From contig CAYJOR010000002.1 of assembly GCA_964371865.1 (NCBI GenBank), positions 62,001 through 126,000 on the forward strand: a stretch of 64,000 nucleotides of DNA, in the 5' to 3' direction. Position numbers and translations under genes: made by a program. Below are positions 16,129 through 23,032 of this stretch, piece by piece (the first letter of the stretch is position 1; every line of letters starts with the position of its first letter). A model generated the notes under the pieces. The model was not told where the DNA came from and did not search any database. It worked only from the letters and a program-made list of their open reading frames with translations. This DNA is from CAYJAZ01 sp964371865 (lineage in GTDB: Bacteria > Desulfobacterota > Desulfovibrionia > Desulfovibrionales > Desulfovibrionaceae).

Positions 16129-17058
16129 ATGAAGACACTAAATACACAAATTTCTATACTCTGCATTGTAAAGCACGAACACAATGAAGCCTTACAAACT
16201 GCTATATTAATTGAAAAAAAACTTAAACTTTTTCAAGCCAACACTATTTGTGTATCGTCTCATGAGGAAAAAGAAAAAATTGTTGAAGCTGCGAAAAACT
16301 GTAAAGTCGCCCTTGTTATCGGAGGCGATGGAACAATGCTTGCGGCGGCACGAGCTCTGCACGATTTTAAAATTCCACTCTTTGGTATAAACTATGGAAA
16401 AGTAGGCTTCCTTACAGAAGCTGATCCCAATGACTGGGAATATTGGATTGATAGAATTCTAAAAAATATTGCTGAACCATCTACAGATTCAAATAATTCT
16501 TTAGAAGAGAGCGAAAAACTCTTCATCGAAGAGCACATGCTTTTTGAATGCGAAGTAATTAGAAATAATCATCTAATTTTTAAAGGTTATGCTGTAAATG
16601 ATGTTGTAATAGCTAGAGCAAGCATAGCACGCGCTATATCTCTTTCGCTCTATATAAACAATAATAATCTTAGTAATCTACGCTGTGATGGATTAATTAT
16701 TTCTACACCTCTTGGTGCAACTGCCTATGCTATAGCGGCACATGGTCCGCTTGCTTTACCTGGTTTAGATGCTCTAATAATTACGCCTATTTGTCCATTT
16801 GCTGGAGCTTTTCCTCCTTGTGTAGTTTCGGGTTCTTCAATAGTAAGCGTTATTGCCGATGATCCTTCAACCCCTGTAGTTCTTACGCTTGATGGACAAG
16901 AAAGTATTCCTCTTGAATATCTGGATAAAGTAAATATTTCTGCCTCACCTAATCGAATGTCATTATTTGTCAGCGATAAGGCTTGGTATGTTAAAAGATT
17001 AAATCAACGTGGCTATATAAAACCGGGTCCCGGTAGTCATAATAATACAAACGCATAA
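16129..17058 (+). CDS. nadK: NAD kinase
   Basis: Phosphorylates NAD to NADP with ATP or polyphosphate. The 309-residue protein has the catalytic GGDGT at 65-69, FGINYGKVGFLTEADP, and the substrate-binding DGLIISTPLGATAYAIAAHG (most members read STPTGSTAY). The length is usual. The start at 16129 has only a weak GAG upstream; the nearest alternative ATG (16112) is out of frame. A ThiS/MoaD-like gene follows 16 bp later and a siroheme decarboxylase after that, so the three probably share one transcript. Confidence 0.93.
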   Translation: MKTLNTQISILCIVKHEHNEALQTAILIEKKLKLFQANTICVSSHEEKEKIVEAAKNCKVALVIGGDGTMLAAARALHDFKIPLFGINYGKVGFLTEADPNDWEYWIDRILKNIAEPSTDSNNSLEESEKLFIEEHMLFECEVIRNNHLIFKGYAVNDVVIARASIARAISLSLYINNNNLSNLRCDGLIISTPLGATAYAIAAHGPLALPGLDALIITPICPFAGAFPPCVVSGSSIVSVIADDPSTPVVLTLDGQESIPLEYLDKVNISASPNRMSLFVSDKAWYVKRLNQRGYIKPGPGSHNNTNA

Positions 17059-17074
17059 AAATATAAGAGGAACT

Positions 17075-17314
17075 ATGACTGAAGATAATAAAGAATTTAT
17101 TCCACCAAAACCAATAAGAGTACATCTTCAACCTGAAGAAAAAATTATTGAAATTCCTAAAAAAAGCGCTCGTACTGTTAAAAGATTATTAGAATTTCTT
17201 AATATCAAAGAATGTACTGCTATCGTAGTTCGCAATAATACTTTGCTAACTCCTGATTTACCACTGTTCAATGGCGATGAGTTACTTGTTCGTAAAATTC
17301 AATCTACAGGATAA
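17075..17314 (+). CDS. ThiS/MoaD-like ubiquitin-fold protein lacking the terminal Gly-Gly
   Basis: A 79-residue beta-grasp protein. IRVHLQPEEKIIEIPKKSART, VKRLLEFLNI and AIVVRNNTLLTPDLPLFNGDEL follow the strand-helix-strand order of ThiS/MoaD sulfur carriers. Classical carriers end in Gly-Gly, which is adenylated and thiocarboxylated; this one ends QSTG, so activation would need another chemistry or not occur. AGAGG precedes the ATG. It lies between nadK and an Ahb-type decarboxylase, 4 bp before the latter's start. The partner E1-like enzyme is not in the window. Confidence 0.8.
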   Translation: MTEDNKEFIPPKPIRVHLQPEEKIIEIPKKSARTVKRLLEFLNIKECTAIVVRNNTLLTPDLPLFNGDELLVRKIQSTG

Positions 17315-17318
17315 TTAT

Positions 17319-17792
17319 ATGCAATTTACTGAAACTCAAGAAAAAATTCTTCATATTGTACAATCAAATCTCCCCGACTCCCTCACCCCTTACGCCGACA
17401 TAGCTAAAGAAGTTGGTTGCAGTGAAGATGAAGTGATAAACCTTCTTTCCTCTTTGAAAGAAGAAGGTGTTATTCGTAGGTTTGGTGCAAGTATAAAACA
17501 CCAAAAAGTAGGCTACAACTTCAACGCTATGGTAGCTTGGAAAATTGATGACGCACTCATCACGGAAGCAGGGAAAATTGCTGCTACTTTTTCTAATATA
17601 TCACATTGCTACCATAGACCCAGCCCTGATACATCCAAATGGAACTATACCCTCTTTACTATGATTCACGGTATGGAAGAAAATGATATTCAAAATACTA
17701 TTAATAAACTTATAGAAATAACAGAACTACAAGAGTACGCTATACTAGAAAGTATAAAAGAACTAAAAAAGACATCAATGAAGTATTTTTAG
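17319..17792 (+). CDS. Siroheme decarboxylase subunit (AhbA/AhbB family)
   Basis: Decarboxylates siroheme to 12,18-didecarboxysiroheme in the alternative heme pathway used by sulfate reducers; the active enzyme is normally an AhbA-AhbB heterodimer. The 157-aa chain has an Lrp/AsnC-like winged helix (about 8-60) followed by the family signature IRRFGASIKHQKVGYNFNAM and a His-rich CYHRPSPDTSKWNYTLFTMI with HGM. The ATG at 17319 has AGGA 7 nt upstream; a longer frame from 17271 overlaps the previous gene. I cannot say whether it is AhbA or AhbB. The partner gene is outside this window. Confidence 0.88.
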   Translation: MQFTETQEKILHIVQSNLPDSLTPYADIAKEVGCSEDEVINLLSSLKEEGVIRRFGASIKHQKVGYNFNAMVAWKIDDALITEAGKIAATFSNISHCYHRPSPDTSKWNYTLFTMIHGMEENDIQNTINKLIEITELQEYAILESIKELKKTSMKYF

Positions 17793-18102
17793 TTTTATAG
17801 TTAAAGAACTCTGCATAATTATTTTCGAGAGGGGGAAACCACGTTTTTGAGTCAAAAACGGTGTTTCCCCCTCTCGAGCGTAGAACGAGTTCTCTCCCCC
17901 TTCCTTAAAAACCATTTACTGGAATATCAAAATGTGGTTTCCCTTTTCTAAAATTGTTGCTTACTTAGAAGCTCTAATTATCACGCCATTCTAATTCATA
18001 CATATAAAAATATTACAAAGATAACTAAAAGAAAAATCGATAGAAACTTGAATTAATACTAATTATTTTTTAAGAAAAAACGTGGTTTTCCCCCTCAAGA
18101 AA
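17793..18102. other. Intergenic region carrying several related repeat copies
   Basis: Besides the 53-bp palindrome, related half-elements occur at 17928-17948 (AAAATGTGGTTTCCCTTTTC) and 18075-18096 (AAAAAACGTGGTTTTCCCCC). No open frame with coding character was seen between the siroheme decarboxylase and the convergent radical SAM gene. Confidence 0.5.
17825..17877. repeat. 53-bp near-perfect palindrome
   Basis: Two 26-bp arms around a single central G, differing only by a swapped pair in the middle (CCA versus GGT side). The outer part is TCGAGAGGGGGAAAC and its complement. It lies 32 bp after the siroheme decarboxylase stop and may end that transcript, although no U-run follows. Similar half-sites recur nearby. 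Confidence 0.75.
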
Positions 18103-19176
18103 TCATAAAATGTAATCACGTGCTTTAATTATAATTGAATCCTCATCATGCCAAAAAATTTTTCCTTTTACGATGCCTTTATCTGCCCAAAAATCTTTAT
18201 TATTTTTGAAACTTAGATATCCCTTTGCTGCTAATGGAAACGTCCAAGTATAATTTATTTTCTTATCAAGATTATATTCTTGGATAATATTTTCAATAGC
18301 AATTTGAGCTGCTCTTTCTTGAACTTTTTGCCCTAAAGATAAATCTTGTACACCAGCTAAAACTTTTTTATAAAAATCTTCTTCATAAGCAACTCCAATT
18401 CTTATTACGGGAATGCGTGCTTGCCATGTTTGATAGAGAGCTTGCGCCAAAAGCTCTATAATTACAGACTGATTCCATACAGTATGAATATTTTCTTTCC
18501 ACATTGCAGCGAGTTTTGTTCCCTCAACTACAAGGCATGGATAAAATCTCATAAAGTTAGGTTCTAAAGAAATAGATTTTTTGATATCATTCAGAAAATC
18601 ATTTCTTTCCTGACTTGGTAAATTTGGTAGAAGTTGAATACCAAGCTCAAAACCATAGCTTTTTACTTTTTTACATGCTTCCTCAGCGATATTTGATGTG
18701 TAATTTCTGTTTGAGGCAAATAAAGCTTTATCAAAAAAAGTTTGTATACCTAATTCTATAGTATCAATACCTTTTCCTTTCATTTGGTTAAGTCTATCAT
18801 CTTTGCAAGCATCTGGCCTTGTGGATATTCTTGCTTTTGCAATTAAGCTTTCATTCTTGCATTTTTCAACAAAATCTAGGCAAAGCTGAAACTCTTTTTC
18901 GGGAAGAGCAGAAAAAGTTCCTCCATAAAAGGCCAACTCTGATGATTGATTTCGATTTTTCTTTTCAAGTAGATGCTGATAAGTTTCTTCAAGCTGAGTT
19001 AGAATTTTTTCTGAACTCTTTGATGTGAAATCGTTATTAGTTCCTGTTTGCAGTGACTGATTACAAAATACGCATATCTGAGGGCACCCAAAGAAGGGAA
19101 TAAAAAAAGGAACAAGAGAATATTTTCTTTCTCTTCTTGTATTAATGTAAATAGGGGGAAAATTGCTTATAATCAT
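18103..19176 (-). CDS. Radical SAM protein, Elp3/YhcC-like branch
   Basis: Binds a [4Fe-4S] cluster and S-adenosylmethionine; the substrate is unknown. The 357-aa chain has the cluster motif CPQICVFC with C31, C35 and C38, then AFYGGTFSALP, ISTRPDA, ELGIQTF and LGIQLLPNLP, all in the order of the Elp3-like radical SAM domain. No acetyltransferase domain is present, unlike true Elp3. The C-terminal part ends near WTFPLAAKGYLSFKNN. It is a single gene, divergent from the HIT gene; the ribosome binding site is weak. Confidence 0.85.
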   Translation of the reverse strand: MIISNFPPIYINTRRERKYSLVPFFIPFFGCPQICVFCNQSLQTGTNNDFTSKSSEKILTQLEETYQHLLEKKNRNQSSELAFYGGTFSALPEKEFQLCLDFVEKCKNESLIAKARISTRPDACKDDRLNQMKGKGIDTIELGIQTFFDKALFASNRNYTSNIAEEACKKVKSYGFELGIQLLPNLPSQERNDFLNDIKKSISLEPNFMRFYPCLVVEGTKLAAMWKENIHTVWNQSVIIELLAQALYQTWQARIPVIRIGVAYEEDFYKKVLAGVQDLSLGQKVQERAAQIAIENIIQEYNLDKKINYTWTFPLAAKGYLSFKNNKDFWADKGIVKGKIFWHDEDSIIIKARDYIL

Positions 19177-19260
19177 AAAAAACGACGTTTTAAATAGTAT
19201 TTTAGTTGTAAGTGAAAAAATAATTAACTGTAATGATTTTAAAATGTGCCTATAATCTTA

Positions 19261-19289
19261 TTGACTTAATACAAAAAACTAGATATATA
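19261..19289 (+). promoter_or_regulatory. Sigma-70-type promoter of the HIT gene
   Basis: TTGACT, 17-bp spacer, TATATA. It is followed by a leader of about 75 nt up to the HIT start codon. Confidence 0.6.
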
Positions 19290-19369
19290 TATCTTAAAGT
19301 TATATGCAGATTTTTCTAGAAAGATAGCTTTAATGATTTTGTTTGTCTAGCTAAAAAAAGGCAGGAAAA

Positions 19370-19780
19370 ATGTCAGACTGTATTTTTTGCAAAATAATTC
19401 AAGGCGATATACCTTCCTCTAAAATTTATGAAACAGATAAGGTATTTGTATTCTTGGATATTGCTCCTATGAACTTTGGTCATGCACTTGTTATACCTAA
19501 ATATCACAGTGAGACGATATTAGATTTACCCCTTGAATACGCACAAGATGCTTTAAAGGCACAGCAAAAAGTTGCAACAGCTCTTATGAAAGGACTTGGT
19601 GCAAGTGGTTTCAATTGTATTCAGAATAATTTTCCATCATCAGGTCAAGTAGTGCCTCACGTACATTGGCATATTATTCCAAGGTATGATGCGAAAGAGT
19701 TTCCAATGTGGAAACAAAGCGCATATACAGGCATTGAACACATGAAAGAAATTGCTGATAAAATCACAGCTCATATCTAA
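19370..19780 (+). CDS. HIT-family nucleotide hydrolase (Hint-like)
   Basis: Purine nucleoside phosphoramidase-type enzyme, cytoplasmic. The 136-residue protein has the N-terminal Cys pair CIFCKIIQGDIPSSKIYE, the IAPMNFGHALVIPKYH strand and the catalytic triad HVHWHIIPRY near residues 97-104. Length and motif order are those of the HinT/PKCI branch. AGGA lies upstream of the start, and a promoter is at 19261-19289. It precedes an IHF/HU gene by 64 bp on the same strand. Confidence 0.94.
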   Translation: MSDCIFCKIIQGDIPSSKIYETDKVFVFLDIAPMNFGHALVIPKYHSETILDLPLEYAQDALKAQQKVATALMKGLGASGFNCIQNNFPSSGQVVPHVHWHIIPRYDAKEFPMWKQSAYTGIEHMKEIADKITAHI

Positions 19781-19844
19781 TAATCTCAATTTCTATTAAT
19801 TAGTCGCAAGAAATTTACTATACAACCTTAGATTAGGAGGAATT

Positions 19845-20141
19845 ATGAACAAAGCACTCACAAAGGCTGATATTGTTGAAGCCGTTTATGAAAAAACTGA
19901 AAGAAATCGTGCAGAAGTAAAACAAATTATTGAAAACCTACTTGTACTAATGAAACAATCAATTAAAAAAGATCACTCATTACTCGTTAGTGGCTTTGGT
20001 AAATTTGAAGCTTATGAAAAAAATGCTCGTAAAGGGCGTAACCCACAAACAGATGAATCTATTACACTCCCTCCTCGTAAAGTTGTGGTATTCAGACTTT
20101 CAAGAAAATTTAGAGTTGAACTCAACGGTGAAGAAGCATAA
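19845..20141 (+). CDS. ihfA: HU/IHF-family DNA-bending protein (IHF alpha-like)
   Basis: Small nucleoid protein of 98 residues that bends DNA as a dimer. It shows LTKADIVEAVYEKTERNRAEV, then LLVSGFGKFEAYEKNARKGRNPQTDE, the beta-arm with the intercalating Pro in RNPQT, and FRLSRKFRVELNG at the end. The sequence is closer to IHF alpha than to HU in its C-terminal extension, but a definite assignment needs a tree. AGGAGG lies 5 nt before the ATG, and a terminator follows. IHF is a natural co-factor for the sigma-54 promoters in this window. Confidence 0.87.
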   Translation: MNKALTKADIVEAVYEKTERNRAEVKQIIENLLVLMKQSIKKDHSLLVSGFGKFEAYEKNARKGRNPQTDESITLPPRKVVVFRLSRKFRVELNGEEA

Positions 20142-20176
20142 GCACGTAACCAGTTATATTCAATGACAAATATTAT

Positions 20177-20211
20177 AAGGATACGTGAAACTTTTACATG
20201 TATCCTTTTTT
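20177..20211 (+). terminator. Terminator after the IHF-like gene
   Basis: AAGGATAC pairs with GTATCCTT, extended inward by three more pairs (one wobble), and is followed by a T-run at 20206-20211. Confidence 0.8.
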
Positions 20212-20240
20212 CTTCTTTATAAGCGTATTTTAAATAGGAC

Positions 20241-20269
20241 TTGACTTTATTGAGAATCAATACTATTAT
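20241..20269 (+). promoter_or_regulatory. Promoter with an overlapping Fur-like box
   Basis: TTGACT, 17-bp spacer, TATTAT. The spacer holds TGAGAATCAATA, which matches the Fur core TGATAATCATTA at 10 of 12 positions. It serves the 115-aa gene and prmC. Confidence 0.5.
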
Positions 20270-20293
20270 AAAGACAACAATAAAGGAGTCATT

Positions 20294-20641
20294 ATGCAAT
20301 TAAAAGATTTTGCTGATTATACAATAGATTGGAATTTAGCCCCTGAAGATGCAGTTACACTTTACCTTGAATGGGGAAATAATGATTGGCACGCAGAACA
20401 TCCTCCTGTGCGCTCAAAAGACGATGTAGCGGTTTATTTTGTTATAGACCATTGGCTTGAAAAACCTACTCTTCGCCTTGTTAAAAGAAATTCAGATGAG
20501 GCTATTGATTTGTTCTCATGCGATTTACCAGCCGAGCTTGAAGAAGAATTCCATGCTGATTTTGGTAAACTAAAAGGCGTTTCAATGCCACCTGATTACA
20601 TAAAAAAATGGATTAAAATTCAAATGTATGGAAAAGAATAA
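20294..20641 (+). CDS. Conserved 115-aa protein (DVU0772-like)
   Basis: Function unknown. From memory the sequence resembles a Desulfovibrio family named after DVU0772: WNLAPEDAVTLYLEWGNNDW, VRSKDDVAVYFVIDHWLEKPTLRLVKRNS. It is soluble and acidic, Trp-rich in the first half, with no signal peptide or Cys. AAAGGAG lies upstream of the ATG. Its stop codon shares one base with the start of prmC, so the two are translationally coupled. The promoter carries a Fur-like box, which hints at iron control, but nothing in the protein shows metal binding. Confidence 0.8.
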   Translation: MQLKDFADYTIDWNLAPEDAVTLYLEWGNNDWHAEHPPVRSKDDVAVYFVIDHWLEKPTLRLVKRNSDEAIDLFSCDLPAELEEEFHADFGKLKGVSMPPDYIKKWIKIQMYGKE

Positions 20642-21495
20642 TGCAAACTCAAAGCTATAAACTATGGCTAGAAAATGCAAGAAAATTATGTAGAAAGAAT
20701 GGAGCAGAGCTATCTGCTCCTCTTATTTTATTGCAATTCTACACGCATAAATCAAAAGCATATATCATTAGTCACGACGATAATGAATTACAAACTCATG
20801 AAATTGAAAAGCTAAACTTAATGCTTACTAGATTTTTCAATGATGAACCTCTCGCCTATATCACAAACACAAAAGAATTTTATGGTAGAGATTTTTACGT
20901 AGATGAAAATGTTCTTATCCCACGCCCAGAAACAGAATTAATCGTTGATAATACACTAGCATATTTCAATGATACACAATCACCTATCACTTTTTGTGAC
21001 ATAGGAACAGGTTCAGGCTGTATTGCAGTTTCAATTTTATCTGAAATGATCAATAGTTCTTGCATAGCCTACGATATTAATCAAAAATCAATTAATATCG
21101 CTAAAAAAAATGCTGAATCTCTTCAAGTATCAAACAGAATTGAATTCATCCACTGCCCAATTGGAATAGCGCAAGAAGAAACAAAGTTTGACTGCATAGT
21201 TTCTAATCCACCATACATACCAGAAAATGAATATAAGAATCTCGATAAAAATGTAAAAAATTACGAACCAGAGCACGCACTTACCTCTGGTATAAACGGT
21301 TATGAAATAATCTGGGAAGTGGTTAACTTTGCAGAAAAAAATTTAAAATCAGGTGGACTTTTGTTAATAGAGCATGGCTACAATCAATCCGAAGAAGTAT
21401 TAGACTACCTTACTAAAACTACAAAATGGGTTGAAATTCAAGCCGTTATAGACTATGCAGGGATAAAAAGAATTGCTAAAGCGGTTAAAAAGTAA
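20641..21495 (+). CDS. prmC: Release factor glutamine methyltransferase
   Basis: Methylates the Gln of the GGQ motif in peptide chain release factors. The 284-aa protein has an N-terminal helical domain, FYGRDFYVDENVLIPRPETE, the SAM-binding DIGTGSGCIAVSI near residue 120 and the catalytic NPPYIPENEY near 190, all in the expected order. Its ATG overlaps the stop of the preceding 115-aa gene by one base. A repeat-rich, possibly regulatory stretch follows before lpxC. Confidence 0.94.
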   Translation: MQTQSYKLWLENARKLCRKNGAELSAPLILLQFYTHKSKAYIISHDDNELQTHEIEKLNLMLTRFFNDEPLAYITNTKEFYGRDFYVDENVLIPRPETELIVDNTLAYFNDTQSPITFCDIGTGSGCIAVSILSEMINSSCIAYDINQKSINIAKKNAESLQVSNRIEFIHCPIGIAQEETKFDCIVSNPPYIPENEYKNLDKNVKNYEPEHALTSGINGYEIIWEVVNFAEKNLKSGGLLLIEHGYNQSEEVLDYLTKTTKWVEIQAVIDYAGIKRIAKAVKK

Positions 21496-21501
21496 ACTTT
21501 A

Positions 21502-21545
21502 GTTGTTAAAAAACAACACTGAAATTAAGTCACTGTTGTTAAAAA
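21502..21545 (+). repeat. Direct repeat GTTGTTAAAAA upstream of the lpxC sigma-54 promoter
   Basis: GTTGTTAAAAA occurs at 21502-21512 and 21535-21545. AACAACACTG (21512-21521) also faces CACTGTTGTT (21531-21540) as an inverted repeat. The block ends about 85 bp upstream of the -24 element, in the range where sigma-54 activators bind. Alternatively it forms the prmC terminator. Confidence 0.45.
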
Positions 21546-21630
21546 GTCACAAAAAAAAATATATAGATATAGTCTAGAAATGAAGTACGTATTCAAGCCA
21601 TTATGAACGCCTTGAAAATTTAATTTATAT

Positions 21631-21646
21631 TGGCACACAACTTGCA
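21631..21646 (+). promoter_or_regulatory. Sigma-54 promoter of lpxC
   Basis: TGGCACACAACTTGCA matches TGGCACR-N4-TTGCW at every defined position. Predicted start of transcription is near 21657, 25 nt before the lpxC ATG. Confidence 0.85.
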
Positions 21647-21681
21647 ATATATCTCTTGATTTTAAGAAGATTGGGGGAATA

Positions 21682-22596
21682 ATGTTCCAAAGTACACTAG
21701 CAAAAACTGTTCAATTAAACGGAATAGGCTTACATTCAGGTGAAGAAGTTCGCATGAAGCTTTCGCCTGCACAAGCAAATTCTGGAATTATATTTACTCT
21801 ACATTCTAAAAAAGGTGTATCAACTATAACTCCATCTCCGGAAGCAGTTACAACAACCGAGCTTGCAACCACATTAAGTATTGGTGACGCTTCATTATCA
21901 ACAGTAGAACACCTTCTTGCTGCCATTCAAGGTTTGCAAATTGATAATATAAACATTCATGTTTACGGAAATGAAGTTCCTATTCTTGATGGTTCTGCTC
22001 TACTTATTGTTGATGCAATACAAAAAGCTGGTCGTAAAACACTACCACAAGAAAGAGTATACGCTAAAATTACAAAACCTTTTTCTTTCATTGAAGGAAA
22101 CAAAAGTATAGTTGCAAGACCTTATGATGGTCTATACATTGACTACACGATCGACTTTCCACATCACTCTATAGGAAAACAAAGATATACAATAGATATC
22201 AATCAAAATTCATTCAAAGAAATTGCTAAATCTCGCACATTTGGATTTCTAAGAGAAGTTGAATACCTACACTCAAAAGGGCTAGCACTTGGTGGTTCTT
22301 TGGCTAATGCAATTGTCTTAGACGAAGAAGGCGTAATTAATCCTGATGGATTACGCCATTCTGATGAGTTTGTACGTCATAAAATCTTAGATTTTGTTGG
22401 AGATATGGCAATGCTAGGTCTGCCACTACACGGTGCTTTTGAAGTTAAGTGTTCAGGCCATAAACATAATAACCTATTCCTCCATGCACTTATCAAAAGC
22501 GATGCAATGGAACTTTCTAACGTAAATACTAAACAAATAAAGGATATGCACGAGTCTTATAACTGCATTCCACTCGTCGCTTATACAAGTATTTAG
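21682..22596 (+). CDS. lpxC: UDP-3-O-acyl-N-acetylglucosamine deacetylase
   Basis: Zinc enzyme for the committed step of lipid A synthesis. The 304-residue protein begins QSTLAKTVQLNGIGLHSGEE and carries the zinc/catalytic set: the His of VEHLLAAIQGL (near residue 76), HKILDFVGD (near 233) and the GHKHN at 260. GGGGG lies 5 nt before the ATG. It stands alone rather than in a cell-division or lpx operon, and it is preceded by a textbook sigma-54 promoter, an unusual arrangement because LpxC is essential and elsewhere regulated mainly by proteolysis. Confidence 0.96.
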   Translation: MFQSTLAKTVQLNGIGLHSGEEVRMKLSPAQANSGIIFTLHSKKGVSTITPSPEAVTTTELATTLSIGDASLSTVEHLLAAIQGLQIDNINIHVYGNEVPILDGSALLIVDAIQKAGRKTLPQERVYAKITKPFSFIEGNKSIVARPYDGLYIDYTIDFPHHSIGKQRYTIDINQNSFKEIAKSRTFGFLREVEYLHSKGLALGGSLANAIVLDEEGVINPDGLRHSDEFVRHKILDFVGDMAMLGLPLHGAFEVKCSGHKHNNLFLHALIKSDAMELSNVNTKQIKDMHESYNCIPLVAYTSI

Positions 22597-22636
22597 GTTA
22601 TTTTTTAAGAAATTTAGGAAAGTGTGATTTTTTTTC

Positions 22637-22665
22637 TTGACTATTTTTAAAAAAAGAACTATACA
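22637..22665 (+). promoter_or_regulatory. Promoter of tRNA-Arg
   Basis: TTGACT, 17-bp spacer, TATACA. It is correctly placed just upstream of the tRNA. Confidence 0.75.
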
Positions 22666-22678
22666 TTCCAAATCATAC

Positions 22679-22755
22679 GCGCCCGTAGCTCAGTAGGATA
22701 GAGCAGTAGCCTTCTAAGCTATTGGTCAGGAGTTCGAATCTCTTCGGGCGCGCCA
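22679..22755 (+). tRNA. tRNA-Arg (anticodon UCU)
   Basis: Full cloverleaf: acceptor GCGCCCG pairs with CGGGCGC, D-arm GCTC/GAGC, anticodon stem GTAGC/GCTAT (one wobble) with loop CTTCTAA giving anticodon TCT, and T-arm AGGAG/CTCTT with TTCGAAT. The 3' CCA is encoded. It reads AGA/AGG codons. It has its own promoter and terminator and no neighbouring RNA genes; no integrated element is seen beside it. Confidence 0.96.
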
Positions 22756-22768
22756 CTTAAAAAATAAT

Positions 22769-22793
22769 ACCTACTTTATGTAGGTTTTTTTTT
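22769..22793 (+). terminator. Terminator of tRNA-Arg
   Basis: ACCTAC and GTAGGT form a 6-bp stem with a 5-nt loop, followed by a long T-run (22785-22793). Confidence 0.88.
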
Positions 22794-22946
22794 GCCTCAT
22801 TTCTTCGTGAGAATTTCAAGGCATAGTTCAATAATTTGAACTTATAAAATAATTAGTAATATTTTTTGTACAGAATAATATGTATATTTGTATATAATTT
22901 TCAAACTTAAAAGTCATAATCAATTGAACATTGAAAGAGATTTTAG

Positions 22947-22975
22947 TTGACATAGACTTTAATAAATTATATAAT
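22947..22975 (+). promoter_or_regulatory. Consensus sigma-70 promoter of the Lap operon
   Basis: TTGACA, 17-bp spacer, TATAAT: a perfect consensus. The predicted start is near 22982, with a leader of about 50 nt before the TolC-like gene. It suggests strong constitutive expression of the secretion operon. Confidence 0.85.
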
Positions 22976-23032
22976 AATATATCTGGCAAAAACAAGTAAC
23001 AACATGTAATAAATTTATTGTGAGGGATTGAC

